From positions 59,511-123,510 of the forward strand of contig NZ_VSMC01000001.1 in assembly GCF_008728965.1 (NCBI RefSeq): a DNA stretch of 64,000 bases. The letters are read 5' to 3'. This document shows positions 53,069 through 62,633 of the stretch, piece after piece. The position numbers and the translations under genes are program-made. This DNA is from Heminiphilus faecis (GTDB lineage: Bacteria > Bacteroidota > Bacteroidia > Bacteroidales > Muribaculaceae). The notes beneath the pieces are model-generated. The model saw only the letters and a program-made list of their open reading frames with translations. It made no database searches and was not told the DNA's origin. Position 1 is the first letter of the stretch, and each line of letters begins with the position of its first letter.

Positions 53069-56000
53069 TTACACCTCAATTATAGTGCCCTGAAGGGGAT
53101 ACCACAGATAGCCGCGCACATCCACGCCGGGAAACATACCGGACACGTAGTGCACATACCGTCCTACCTGACGCAGGTAGCGCGACGACTCCTCTTCTCC
53201 AAACTTATAATCGACAATGTCGATATGTCCGTAGGCAGTCCATACGATCCGGTCGGGACGATAATGACGGGTATCGTCATCGCCCGCGGCAACAAACGTA
53301 CGCTCGGTCAGAAGCCGCCGATAGCCGTTAAACCAAGCATATACCCGACTGTCAGCCAATGCGCCGGTTATAACGTCGACATACGACTTCGACTCCTCTT
53401 CCGGAATGAATCCGCGCATCACCCTCCGCCTTACGGCAACCTCCACATCCTCCGGAGTGCGTATATCACTCATTATGTCGTGATATATTATACCCTTTCG
53501 CCTCGGATACGCCATCTCGTCGAAGTCCTCTATGCGACTCATCTCCCACACCTTTTCATTATCATATGAGTAGTAGGCCGGCATAGCCTTTGTGACACCG
53601 GCAGTGCGCTCACGTTCATACTTGACGGGAGTTCCGGCTGTAAACGTGCCATTGTCATCAATCTTGTCATCAAGAACCATCAGCAGGTCCGATATACAGG
53701 GCTCCGAAGAACAATACGCATAACCTACCGTATTAAACGCGGTGGCAAGCAGGGAGCCTACCGATGACTCGCCGTAGCGTCCGTCATCTTTGGCCTTGCA
53801 TTTATACCCTATAAACAGTTCGTTGACAGCGCGTGTGAACGCCACATAAGCACAATTCATCACATCAAGACACTGTTTGTCTATAACAGCACGTGACTGT
53901 GCTTCAAAAGGCATGCCGGTGAGCTCTTTTCTTATCAATAGCGGCAGAAACGGCGGTATTTCATCCGGTTCGAAATTGTCGGCGAAAATACGATACGGCG
54001 CTCCCGAGTCATCGCAGGTGTCAAACCACACAAGTTCACCGAAGCGGGTATTGCTCCAAGGCCAGTCGACAAACGGCACATGTACGCACGGAAACTCAAG
54101 TCCTTTGGACTTATGCACCGTCATAACCTTTATGGCTTCGACATCGGCCGGCAGAGCAAGCGATTCAGAGCGCGCCCCTTTTGTATCCCACCACTTCAGA
54201 AACGACCGCAGGTCGGCACCCGGTTTTTCGCTGAAACCGAGTATTATATCCTGAAAGGCACATATAAACACATTGTCTGAAGCAAGACGCTCGTGCGATA
54301 TGTAACGGTGTATTATCCGCTCCACTATCGACGGCAATCCCGAACCGGTAAGACCGGCTACCTCGCGCAAAAACCCGTCAGGCACCTCTTCACTGCCGAA
54401 AGCCTCCGATATAGCGCACCCCTTGTCTTCGTCACGCGACATAAAATAGCGAAACCGGCTGTATATGTCCTCCGGAGTACGGCGTACGTCAGCACATATG
54501 TCACGCTCGCGCGACAGACGCGCCGCGAGATCATGCATCACACTCGCTATCAGCTGTACCGACTGCGAGTTGCCTATCAGCAACGCATCCTCTGACATCA
54601 CCTGAATGTCAGCCATTTCGCGGTCTTCGCTCTTGCGGCGCAACAGGTCGGCCACCACCGCGGCTCCTTCCGACGAAGTACGCACAAGCACCGTTATGTC
54701 GCCCTGTGAAAATCCCGATGCAAGCTGCCGCTTTATCTCTCCGGCCATGACATCAAGCACCTCCTCATTATCGTCATAACGTACCGCCTTAACATAGCCG
54801 CGCAATTGTTTCTTGGCCACACGCTGCACCACATTGGCATATATATCGTCGACACCCTTCGCCGAAGAGAGAAAACGAAACACCGTATTGTTAAAACGTA
54901 CTACTTCCGATGAACTGCGCCAGTTGGTATTCTCTTCCGGTATATTGCCGTGAAGTTCGCTCTGACGGGCAAACTCACGCGGCACATCGCGCGCAATAAG
55001 ATCGACATCCGAATTACGGAAACGGTATATCGACTGCTTCTCGTCGCCTATTATAAGATTGTCATTGTCGGTCGACAGGCTCTCGCGCAGCAATGACTCG
55101 ATATTCAGCCACTGCAGACGCGACGTGTCCTGAAACTCGTCGATAAGGAAGTGCCTGAGCCTCACACCCATGCGCTCATAGATAAATGGAGCCTCCTCCT
55201 CGCTGATTATACGCCTCAGTATGTCATTTGTATCGCGAAGCAGTATGGCGTTGTTGTCGTTCTGATTCTCGTTTATATAACGCTGCACCTCTCCAAGCAG
55301 CCCCATAAAGTATATCTGGTCTCTTATTAGCGACAGACACTCTATATCGCGGCACATCCTCACACATTCATTGACGGTAGCGCTGACAAGACTGTCAGAT
55401 CCGGCTCCGGGATAAGCGTTCTTCTTATAGCCCGAGTAATGGTTGTCAATATACGAAGCCACTGTTTTCCCGCTTGCATCGGGCACTCCCGAAGCCCACT
55501 TTTTTATACGGTTTTTAAGATGATGGGTCATGCTGCCGTATACTCCCGCCGCTTCGAGAAGCGCATCTCTCTCCGACGCATAGCTTCGCAACAATGCCGG
55601 GTACTCGCGGGTCACCTTGTCAAGACGCTTCATGAAGCCGTGTATAAGGTTGCTGTCATCAAGATACGCATCGATTTCGCGGGCATGTATCTTATATGTC
55701 TCCGATAAGGCGCTGCGCACAAACTTATGCAGGTCCTCGATTATCCTCGTGCGGCGGTTGAACAGCAGGAAGCCTTTGCCGTCGCGCATCAGTTTACGCA
55801 TGAACTGCTTAAGCCATACTTCAAGAAGACGTATGCGCCTGTTGCCTGACATCTCTTCGGCAGTGGCCCTGTTTATCGAGCTGAGCATCGAGTCCACCCC
55901 CACTATTATGGCGTTCTCGTCATCAAGGTCCACATCGTAATTGCCGGTAAGGTTGGCTTCGCGGGCAAACGTACGCAGTACAGTCTGAAAAAATGAGTCA

Positions 56001-56356
56001 ATCGTGCTTATATTAAAGTTGCCATAGTCGCCGAGCAAAGACTGCAAAGCGGCCGAGGCACTCTTACGCAGACTATCGGGCGAGCATCCGAATTCCGTGC
56101 ACATACGCTCCTCATAGTCACTGCGGCCCTCTCCTTTGCCGGCCAAGAGAGCAAGCTGGTGCACAATGCGGCGCTTCATCTCCTCCGTGGCCTTGTTGGT
56201 AAACGTTATGGCGAGTATCGACCTATGTCGTTTTCCGTCGCGGGCAAGACGATAGACACCGTTCTCGTCTTTATAACCGAGAAGCAGTTTTATATAATTG
56301 TAGGCAAGCGTATAGGTCTTTCCCGAGCCGGCCGAAGCCTTGTGTATCTGCAGCAT
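53069..56356 (-). CDS. UvrD-type helicase-nuclease (AddA/RecB-like)
   Basis: A 1095-residue protein. The helicase motifs are SAGSGKTYTL (Walker A), ITFTNKATEEMKRR, LIDEFQDTSRLQW (Walker B), IIGDEKQSIYRFRNSD and VMTVHKSKGLEFPCVHVPF. The C-terminal part has a PD-(D/E)XK-type nuclease pattern (RPDRIV, then DIVDYKFGEE near residue 1050). It should process double-strand DNA ends for recombination repair. The usual partner AddB is not next to it in this window. The gene is 13 bases downstream of the SUI1 gene stop. Confidence 0.92.
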   Translation of the reverse strand: MLQIHKASAGSGKTYTLAYNYIKLLLGYKDENGVYRLARDGKRHRSILAITFTNKATEEMKRRIVHQLALLAGKGEGRSDYEERMCTEFGCSPDSLRKSASAALQSLLGDYGNFNISTIDSFFQTVLRTFAREANLTGNYDVDLDDENAIIVGVDSMLSSINRATAEEMSGNRRIRLLEVWLKQFMRKLMRDGKGFLLFNRRTRIIEDLHKFVRSALSETYKIHAREIDAYLDDSNLIHGFMKRLDKVTREYPALLRSYASERDALLEAAGVYGSMTHHLKNRIKKWASGVPDASGKTVASYIDNHYSGYKKNAYPGAGSDSLVSATVNECVRMCRDIECLSLIRDQIYFMGLLGEVQRYINENQNDNNAILLRDTNDILRRIISEEEAPFIYERMGVRLRHFLIDEFQDTSRLQWLNIESLLRESLSTDNDNLIIGDEKQSIYRFRNSDVDLIARDVPREFARQSELHGNIPEENTNWRSSSEVVRFNNTVFRFLSSAKGVDDIYANVVQRVAKKQLRGYVKAVRYDDNEEVLDVMAGEIKRQLASGFSQGDITVLVRTSSEGAAVVADLLRRKSEDREMADIQVMSEDALLIGNSQSVQLIASVMHDLAARLSRERDICADVRRTPEDIYSRFRYFMSRDEDKGCAISEAFGSEEVPDGFLREVAGLTGSGLPSIVERIIHRYISHERLASDNVFICAFQDIILGFSEKPGADLRSFLKWWDTKGARSESLALPADVEAIKVMTVHKSKGLEFPCVHVPFVDWPWSNTRFGELVWFDTCDDSGAPYRIFADNFEPDEIPPFLPLLIRKELTGMPFEAQSRAVIDKQCLDVMNCAYVAFTRAVNELFIGYKCKAKDDGRYGESSVGSLLATAFNTVGYAYCSSEPCISDLLMVLDDKIDDNGTFTAGTPVKYERERTAGVTKAMPAYYSYDNEKVWEMSRIEDFDEMAYPRRKGIIYHDIMSDIRTPEDVEVAVRRRVMRGFIPEEESKSYVDVITGALADSRVYAWFNGYRRLLTERTFVAAGDDDTRHYRPDRIVWTAYGHIDIVDYKFGEEESSRYLRQVGRYVHYVSGMFPGVDVRGYLWYPLQGTIIEV

Positions 56357-56369
56357 AAACAGGATGGTG

Positions 56370-56720
56370 CTAAATAATGCGGGCTTTGTAGCCCAACGAC
56401 TTCAGAAGCTCGAGGAGCTCCTTGCGGCGGTCGCCCTGTATAAGTATCTCCCCTCCGCGGGCCGACCCTCCGGTAGCAAGACGACGTTTGAGCAGAGCGG
56501 CAAGCTCAAGCAGGTCTTGGTCAGACCCTTGAAATCCGGTTATAATGGTCGCCTGCTTGCCTCCGCGACCTTTTTTCTCCAATATTATGTCGAGGCGGAA
56601 GTCAGTCACTCCCGTCTTATCTTCATGCAACACCTCGGCAGGGGTCTCGTCGCCTTGCGGCAGGTCAGGATTATTGGCGAGAAAGGCCTGCATGGCAGCC
56701 TGCATATCGTTGGTCTTCAT
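56370..56720 (-). CDS. SUI1/eIF1-like translation factor
   Basis: A 116-residue protein with a C-terminal SUI1 domain (about 45-115): KGRGGKQATIITGFQG and LAALLKRRLATGGSARGGEI are the family hallmarks, as in bacterial YciH. The family affects start-codon choice in eukaryotes; its bacterial role is less clear. It lies 27 bases after the small TPR lipoprotein gene and just before the helicase-nuclease gene. Confidence 0.92.
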   Translation of the reverse strand: MKTNDMQAAMQAFLANNPDLPQGDETPAEVLHEDKTGVTDFRLDIILEKKGRGGKQATIITGFQGSDQDLLELAALLKRRLATGGSARGGEILIQGDRRKELLELLKSLGYKARII

Positions 56721-56747
56721 CTAAAAGGACGGTTTAATAAGAATTCA

Positions 56748-57200
56748 TCAATCATATTCGGCGGCCAAGCTGTCGACCGCAGCAGCCGGCATCTCCGACA
56801 GTTCGTCCACAGGACTCTCCGGCGTGCCTACCATCGACTCAAGCAAAGCGCCGTAAGCCATGTCGTCGACATCAAGACGGCTGTAATAATCACGTGCGGC
56901 AACAGGATTGATGCTGAACGCCTTTATATAACACTGCTTGGCGATATCCATGTTGTCATCACGTCCTGCCGAGTCGGCTATCTTCATATAGAATATCGAC
57001 AGGTCGCAGAGCACACCTATATTTTCGCTTATAGAGTCGGTCTTGCTCTCACGCAAGTCATCGCATATGCTCTTTGCCGACCTGTAGTCGTCACGGTCGA
57101 GAGCCATACGGGCCTCTTCCATGCTCTCGCTCACGCTTGCCGAACCGCAGCTACACAGCATGAACAGTACCGGCAGTATGACAATATATAAAAATCTCAT
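56748..57200 (-). CDS. Small TPR-like lipoprotein
   Basis: A 150-residue protein with a lipoprotein signal (FMLCSCGSAS, Cys18). The mature part has helical repeats of the TPR type (MEEARMALDRDDYRSAKSIC, and AKQCYIKAFSINPVAARDYY). No function is recognised. It starts 22 bases after the neighbouring lipoprotein gene at 57223 ends, so the two may form a pair. Confidence 0.7.
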   Translation of the reverse strand: MRFLYIVILPVLFMLCSCGSASVSESMEEARMALDRDDYRSAKSICDDLRESKTDSISENIGVLCDLSIFYMKIADSAGRDDNMDIAKQCYIKAFSINPVAARDYYSRLDVDDMAYGALLESMVGTPESPVDELSEMPAAAVDSLAAEYD

Positions 57201-57222
57201 ATATACTTTCGTTTATAAACGG

Positions 57223-57615
57223 TTATTTCGTGTTTTTTCGGCTATAAAGATACTCTATGCCGTCCTTCTCCAGAATCAGGACCGACTTGTCGTGCGACAC
57301 GACCTTGCGTGTCAGCCGAGGCACGACGTCACCCATAATCGATGTATCGCCCTTGGTCTTTATGCTGGCGAGGTCATTGACTATTACAAGCGAGTCGTTC
57401 TCAACGTTCCATGTGCCGGCTACCTCCATCATCAGCACATCGGGATGTATGTTGCGCACTATACATGTACCGTCGCCGTTCAGCTCAAATACAGGCAACT
57501 CTGACGATATCTGGGTATTGTAGTAGTCCCCCGTCATTTTTTTCGCCTCCGGTGACAGATTTCCGCACGACATGCACAAACATGATACAGCCGCTATCGA
57601 CAATACTTTGTTCAT
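57223..57615 (-). CDS. Small lipocalin-like lipoprotein
   Basis: A 130-residue lipoprotein (LCMSCGN, Cys17). The mature part is beta-rich (VFELNGDGTCIVRN, VAGTWNVENDSLVIVND, SVLILEKDGIEYLY), with the strand pattern of Bacteroidetes lipocalin-like lipoproteins. There is no clear family name and no known ligand. It lies 41 bases after the glycosyltransferase gene's downstream end and shares direction with it. Confidence 0.65.
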   Translation of the reverse strand: MNKVLSIAAVSCLCMSCGNLSPEAKKMTGDYYNTQISSELPVFELNGDGTCIVRNIHPDVLMMEVAGTWNVENDSLVIVNDLASIKTKGDTSIMGDVVPRLTRKVVSHDKSVLILEKDGIEYLYSRKNTK

Positions 57616-57656
57616 ATAGTGTTTTTATATATAAACACAAATATCGTAAAATATTT

Positions 57657-58748
57657 TCATTGATGCAATAGACCGTGATATACATTTTCCACTCGCCGGG
57701 CTATGGCATTCCAGTCATAACGCGACATGTCATAAGAGCGCACAGACCTGTCACGCAGCTTGCGTTCTATCACCCGGGCCATCTCCTCGACATCGCCGAC
57801 GGCAAAAAAATCGTCAGGCGAGAGTTCAGCCAGCCGGTTGGCTCCGATATCACTGACCGCCACATCAAGGCCGTAACTCATAGCCTCAAGGAGAGCTATT
57901 GGCAGTCCCTCATGATAGGAGGGCAATACAAAAAGCGCCGCGCCCGACATGACCTCCGCAAGTTCTCGTCCTTTTATATATCCGGTAAGCACAGCACCGG
58001 CATCGGCCGCAGTTTTCTTCAGACTGGCAGAATAATCATCTTCATGATCACAGTCGCCGGCTATTACCAGTTTCATGCCGCAGTCACCCAATAGCCGGTA
58101 AGCCTCCACAAGGTCATGAAATCCTTTTTCCTTCACAAAGCGCCCCACAGCCAGTATATATCGGCCCGGGCTGACTCCTGTTTTATCTAAAAACCGTGTA
58201 TCCGTCACCCTACACGGGCTGTTGACCCCGTTAAATATCACCTCTATATCTTCTCGCCCGTAATCACTACGTATCAATTCGGCAATGAGTTCCGATATGG
58301 CTATAACGCTATGGCTGTACCGGATGCCCAAACGTTCTCCGCTCCGGAGCATCCATCGGGCCATACGGCCCCATTTGGCCCGGTTATAGTCGGGTCCGTG
58401 ATCGGTCATGACCACTTTTAGCCCTGCCAGTCGGGCTAAAGGCACCAGCAAAGACGGTCCTACGGCATGTATGTGAAGCAGTTCGGCACCCATCTTTTTG
58501 GCTGCCAACACCGACAAGAATGTGTGCACCACAGCTTCAAAACACTTTCTGCGAGGGGCATATATATCGACCAGCTTCACGCCTTTGTACTCTTTAATGC
58601 GGTTCTTGTCTGTAACGTACGGAGTACGTCGCATGACAATGACCTCATGGCCCATGGCGGCAATACGCGGGTAAAGCTCCTCGCAGTGGGTCTCCACTCC
58701 GCCCGCAATGCCGGGAAAACCCCGTGTGCCCGTAACAGCAATCCTCAT
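57657..58748 (-). CDS. Family 4 glycosyltransferase with DUF1972-type N terminus
   Basis: A 363-residue GT-B enzyme. The N terminus MRIAVTGTRGFPGIAGGVET matches the DUF1972 region of bacterial sugar transferases, and the GT4 C-terminal half has GRFVKEKGFHDLVEAY and LPSYHEGLPIALLEAMSYG, where the acidic residue contacts the nucleotide sugar. It would transfer a sugar to a lipid-linked or surface glycan at the inner membrane's cytoplasmic face. It follows the radical SAM gene by seven bases. The donor and acceptor are unknown. Confidence 0.9.
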   Translation of the reverse strand: MRIAVTGTRGFPGIAGGVETHCEELYPRIAAMGHEVIVMRRTPYVTDKNRIKEYKGVKLVDIYAPRRKCFEAVVHTFLSVLAAKKMGAELLHIHAVGPSLLVPLARLAGLKVVMTDHGPDYNRAKWGRMARWMLRSGERLGIRYSHSVIAISELIAELIRSDYGREDIEVIFNGVNSPCRVTDTRFLDKTGVSPGRYILAVGRFVKEKGFHDLVEAYRLLGDCGMKLVIAGDCDHEDDYSASLKKTAADAGAVLTGYIKGRELAEVMSGAALFVLPSYHEGLPIALLEAMSYGLDVAVSDIGANRLAELSPDDFFAVGDVEEMARVIERKLRDRSVRSYDMSRYDWNAIARRVENVYHGLLHQ

Positions 58749-58755
58749 CGTATAC

Positions 58756-59757
58756 TTATTTTATTGTCGGTTTCAGTCCTGCCATGACACGCAGTTTGTT
58801 TTCAATCACCCAGAGCGCCGGCGCCATTATGTGCCTCTTCATCGACGGAGCGGCAGTACCGACCATCCAACAGTTTTTGGGGCAGTGTCTTACTTTGTCA
58901 CGCACGGCTGCGGCACGTTCACTGCGCCACACCGCGTCGAAGCCTCCGGCGCGTATATTGCCCATCGGTTCTTTCCACAGTCGCTCTTCAAGTCCGTTGC
59001 ACGGATATATGTCACCCTTCGGATCAATAAAAAAGTTAACCGAACCGGCTTCGCACGGCAACAGCCGCGACTTGCCTTCGATATATCTTATAAGCCCCAT
59101 GTTGAAATAAGCCCTGAACCATGACTTGGGACTGTACTCCTTCAGCTGCCGTCCGATAAGAGTATGAAAGTCGCCGGTTACACGCCGGCGGTCGGTTATG
59201 ACGTTGTCATACTTGTGAAAGTAATAGGAGTTGTGAAAGGCGGCTGTGGCAAATTCGAGCCCCAGCTCACGCGACAAATCATAAAGCCTCAGCATATCGC
59301 CCGAGTTACGGTCCGACACAGTGCAGCCGAAGCCTATGTCACGCAACCCCGTATCCTTAAGCGCTCGAAGCAGTCTTACGCCCTTGTCAAAGCCACCTGC
59401 GCGGCCGCGCAATTCGTCATTGGTCTCCGCCATTCCTTCGATGGACACCCTGATGCCTATGTCGGGAAACTGCCGCGCAATCGCCAAGACCCGGTCATCG
59501 TACCACCCGGAAGTCGATATGACAATGCGTCCGGTGTGGCGGTAACACTCCTCGATTATTTCCGGCAGGTCCTCGCGTATAAACGGCTCACCACCCGTAA
59601 GATTGATAAATTTAAGCCGCGGCAGCGACACAAGATCGGAAGCCTTTATCTCATCGGCGCTGTCGGTAGGGTATTTCCATATGTTGCACATCTGGCACCG
59701 CATAGGACATCGGTAAGTAAGTATGACCGACGCGTCGGTAGGACCGTGAACTTTCAT
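58756..59757 (-). CDS. Radical SAM protein with SPASM-like C terminus, in a glycan cluster
   Basis: A 333-residue enzyme. The cluster motif is CPMRCQMC (near residue 19), followed by LTGGEPFIRED. The C-terminal region has PCEAGSVNF, IYPCNG and HCPKNC, typical of SPASM or related auxiliary clusters. It is not beside a precursor peptide; it lies tightly between two glycosyltransferase genes (two bases after the upstream stop, seven before the next start). It may alter a sugar, lipid or small molecule used by them (inference). The ATG at 59757 is used; an in-frame TTG lies two codons upstream. Confidence 0.88.
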   Translation of the reverse strand: MKVHGPTDASVILTYRCPMRCQMCNIWKYPTDSADEIKASDLVSLPRLKFINLTGGEPFIREDLPEIIEECYRHTGRIVISTSGWYDDRVLAIARQFPDIGIRVSIEGMAETNDELRGRAGGFDKGVRLLRALKDTGLRDIGFGCTVSDRNSGDMLRLYDLSRELGLEFATAAFHNSYYFHKYDNVITDRRRVTGDFHTLIGRQLKEYSPKSWFRAYFNMGLIRYIEGKSRLLPCEAGSVNFFIDPKGDIYPCNGLEERLWKEPMGNIRAGGFDAVWRSERAAAVRDKVRHCPKNCWMVGTAAPSMKRHIMAPALWVIENKLRVMAGLKPTIK

Positions 59758-59759
59758 AA

Positions 59760-60950
59760 TCAATAAATGTCCGTTAATGAATTATAGTGTCTTTGGGCGG
59801 AAAAACGCGAGAAAGCGCGGCGCCCTATGGCGTCATAATTCCAATGCCGTGAGGAAGCCTCCATGACTGCGGCTGAAAGGGCGGTTTCGTCACCGGGATT
59901 GAAGCACAGTCCGTCGCCGTCATCGATTAGCTCGGGAATGCCCCCTATTTTCGCCCCCACGACAGGAGTGCCGGCACATAACGACTCGATGACACTCAGA
60001 GGACAGTTTTCGTACCACTCGGATGGCATCACCGAAAACTTGGCATGTGACAGTTGCCGTGCCACCTCCGCAGCATCGCAATTGCCTAAAAAACGTATAT
60101 TGCCACAAGAGGCATAACGCCCTCGCAGAGCGTCGGCCAAAGGTCCGTCACCAATCAGATGCAGGCGTAAGTCCATACGCGACAACACTTCAAGAAGCCT
60201 TACCACCCCTTTTTCAGGCGACAGCCGGCCTACGTAGCAGCAGTAGTCCTCACGTGCGGCATCATCGCATACCGGCAGCATGGCGGCCGCATCATACGGC
60301 ACGAAGTTGTTGATGACAGCCAGTTTGTCGGCAGAAAATCCGCAACCAAGCATCTTGGTGTACATAAACCGGCTCGGACATATGAAACGGTCGACCGACT
60401 CCGTAAGGCGTTGCCGGTTCCACTTCAGCGCCTCGATGAAAGCGGCAGCGCTCGCGACCAAAGAGCCTTTCATGCAACGGCGCCGCATGACAGCGGTCCT
60501 GTCGGCAAAGCAGGATTCGCATATCTCGCCCCTGCACAGGCAGGAATACGACGGACACACGAGCTTGTAGTCATGAAGCGTCCACACCGTTTTTATGCCA
60601 CGCCGGGCAGCTACTTCCGCAATTACGGGCGACAGATAGGAATGTATATTGTTGAGGTGCACGACATCGGGGCGGAAAGCGTCCAGCATAGCGGCAAACG
60701 AGCGTTTCGCACCGGCATATCCCAACGTGCGAGCCATGGCTTGTAGACGCCCACGCCACGGACCGTCAAAACCGACTCCGGGAGCAAACAAAGATGCATA
60801 GTCTGACTGCAGATTAAGGCTGTGGCTCATGGACCATACGGCCACATCATGACCGTGACTGAGCAACAGCCGCTCGAGAGCAAGCGTGTAAACGCAGTCA
60901 CCGCCGCGCCGATAATAAAACTTATTGACAAGCAAAATCCGTTTTTTCAT
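59760..60950 (-). CDS. Family 4 glycosyltransferase
   Basis: A 396-residue GT-B enzyme. RILLVNKFYYRRGGDCVYTL is the N-terminal substrate-side motif, and the C-terminal donor site has YVGRLSPEKGVVRLLEVL and CPLSVIESLCAGTPVVGAKI. A Cys-rich segment (SYSCLCRGEICESCF, about 130-145) is unusual and may bind a metal. It is the first gene of the three-gene set with the radical SAM protein. The ATG at 60950 is preferred; a GTG is two codons upstream. The acceptor is unknown. Confidence 0.9.
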   Translation of the reverse strand: MKKRILLVNKFYYRRGGDCVYTLALERLLLSHGHDVAVWSMSHSLNLQSDYASLFAPGVGFDGPWRGRLQAMARTLGYAGAKRSFAAMLDAFRPDVVHLNNIHSYLSPVIAEVAARRGIKTVWTLHDYKLVCPSYSCLCRGEICESCFADRTAVMRRRCMKGSLVASAAAFIEALKWNRQRLTESVDRFICPSRFMYTKMLGCGFSADKLAVINNFVPYDAAAMLPVCDDAAREDYCCYVGRLSPEKGVVRLLEVLSRMDLRLHLIGDGPLADALRGRYASCGNIRFLGNCDAAEVARQLSHAKFSVMPSEWYENCPLSVIESLCAGTPVVGAKIGGIPELIDDGDGLCFNPGDETALSAAVMEASSRHWNYDAIGRRAFSRFSAQRHYNSLTDIY

Positions 60951-60977
60951 CGGCACAAAAATAGTCCAAATACCCGA

Positions 60978-61532
60978 TTATACCAACATGCCCGAGGCCA
61001 CAGACGACGCCACATCATCGCCAAGCGTCTCGGCTACGATGGCAAATCCGAAGACAAAAGCCGATGACGGACCGTTGGCCGTTATAAGATTGCCGCTTAT
61101 AACCACCCTGTTGTCGACATATTTGCCGCCGTTATCCACAAGCTGATCCTTGAATGAAGGATAGCAGGTGGCCTCCTGCCCGCGAAGTATACCGAGCGGC
61201 CCGAGCACGACAGCCGGAGCGGCACATATGGCGGCTATGCGTCCACCTTTAACCCACTGCTTGCCAAGCATGTCACACACCTTTCCCGAGGCGGCCACGT
61301 TAGTAGACCCGGGCATGCCTCCCGGCACTATAAGCCACTCGGCATCGTAAGCGTCTATTTCATCGACAGTCTTGTCAGCGGTCACTGTAACCCCGTGAGC
61401 GCTCTTTACCTTGTTGTCGGATGTAACCGACACCGTATATACTTCCATTCCGGCACGACGCATGATGTCGACCGTTGCCAGAGCCTCTATATCCTCGAAG
61501 CCCTCGGCAAGAAACAAATAAGATGTTTTCAT
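60978..61532 (-). CDS. DJ-1/PfpI family protein
   Basis: A 184-residue cytoplasmic protein of the DJ-1/ThiJ/PfpI superfamily. The reactive Cys lies in AAICAAPAVVLG on a nucleophile elbow (near residue 105), with an early Glu (EGFEDIEALAT) that normally contacts it. Members act as chaperones, glyoxalases or protein deglycases; the particular role cannot be assigned. It has its own promoter at 61568-61598. Confidence 0.92.
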   Translation of the reverse strand: MKTSYLFLAEGFEDIEALATVDIMRRAGMEVYTVSVTSDNKVKSAHGVTVTADKTVDEIDAYDAEWLIVPGGMPGSTNVAASGKVCDMLGKQWVKGGRIAAICAAPAVVLGPLGILRGQEATCYPSFKDQLVDNGGKYVDNRVVISGNLITANGPSSAFVFGFAIVAETLGDDVASSVASGMLV

Positions 61533-61567
61533 TTCAATAAAGGTGTTTGTTTAGGTTAGTTGTTTCT

Positions 61568-61598
61568 CAAAATTAGACAATTAAATTATATAACACAA
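61568..61598 (-). promoter_or_regulatory. Promoter of the DJ-1 gene (minus strand)
   Basis: CAAAATTA at 61568-61575 reads TAATTTTG on the minus strand. CAA at 61596-61598 lies at 20-base spacing as a TTG -33 box. The ATG is at 61532. Confidence 0.7.
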
Positions 61599-61640
61599 TA
61601 GTCCTCGACAAATATTTATAAAATTTCCTATAATTATTTT

Positions 61641-61669
61641 TTTGATATTAAAATTTTATTATACCTTTG
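61641..61669 (+). promoter_or_regulatory. Promoter of the TraB/GumN gene
   Basis: TACCTTTG at 61662-61669 fits the -7 consensus. TTTG at 61641-61644 is 17 bases upstream, slightly closer than usual. The start codon at 61739 leaves a leader of about 65 bases. Confidence 0.65.
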
Positions 61670-61738
61670 CAGCATGATAGTGTTGCACATGACTACAACA
61701 CCGCATCAGAAAAAACAATTTATAATCCTAATATATTA

Positions 61739-62623
61739 ATGATGATGAAAAAAGTATTATTTGCAATGGCACTCCTGCTGTCAGCAGGTGCAGCAAACTC
61801 TCAACTCCTGTGGAAAATCTCCGGTAAGGACGCAAAAGGCGACTCCTACCTGTTCGGCACCCATCACATAGCGCCCGTGTCGTTAATCGACACCACCGCC
61901 GGGCTTAAAGACGCTATCGCCGGAGTAGACGCCGTATATGGCGAGATAGACATGTCGGAGATGACATCGCCCTCTGCCCAGCAGGTTATCATGAGCGCAG
62001 CCATGGCTCCGGCCGACAGTACAGTCACCAAACTGCTCACCGCCCAACAGATCGACTCTGTAAACGCCGTACTCGGCAAGTACACCAACGGCATGCTCAA
62101 ACTCGACCAGCTCGCCATGTTCAAGCCCCGCATGATCGACACTCAGCTCGGCATGCTTCAGAGCATGGTTGCCTTCCCAGAATTCAACGGACAGGAGCAG
62201 CTTGACAACACCATACAGTTAAAAGGACGCGAACTCGGCAAGAGCATAAAAGGCTTCGAAACCCTCGAACAGCAGATGAGCATGCTTATGGGCGGCTCAA
62301 TGGCCGAGCAGGCATCGGACCTGATGGAAAGCGTAAGAAAAGACGGCGAAGCCTCTGACAAGGCCCACAAACTCGCCGATGCCTACATGAGCGCCGACAT
62401 AAATACAATCGAAAAAATGTTTCTCGACCCGGACCTCGGTATGGACGAAAAGACCCGCAGGATGCTCATCGACGACCGTAACGCCGACTGGCTCAAGCAG
62501 CTGTCATCCATACTTCCCTCCGAAAGTGTGTTCATAGCAGTAGGAGCCGGGCACCTCATCGGTGACACAGGCCTCATCAAGGAACTGCAGAAAGCAGGCT
62601 ATACAGTAACACCTGTAAAATAA
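61739..62623 (+). CDS. TraB/GumN family protein
   Basis: A 294-residue protein with a signal peptide (about 1-22). The TraB/GumN family motifs are present: YLFGTHHIAP near residue 40, YGEIDMSEM, and a C-terminal VAVGAGHLIGDTG. The family is related to erythromycin esterase-like and Tiki folds and is thought to be metal-dependent, but its substrate in bacteria is not known. Three ATGs in a row (61739, 61742, 61745) leave the exact start open. It precedes the ABC transporter genes by 10 bases. Confidence 0.9.
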   Translation: MMMKKVLFAMALLLSAGAANSQLLWKISGKDAKGDSYLFGTHHIAPVSLIDTTAGLKDAIAGVDAVYGEIDMSEMTSPSAQQVIMSAAMAPADSTVTKLLTAQQIDSVNAVLGKYTNGMLKLDQLAMFKPRMIDTQLGMLQSMVAFPEFNGQEQLDNTIQLKGRELGKSIKGFETLEQQMSMLMGGSMAEQASDLMESVRKDGEASDKAHKLADAYMSADINTIEKMFLDPDLGMDEKTRRMLIDDRNADWLKQLSSILPSESVFIAVGAGHLIGDTGLIKELQKAGYTVTPVK

Positions 62624-62633
62624 GCATACAATA

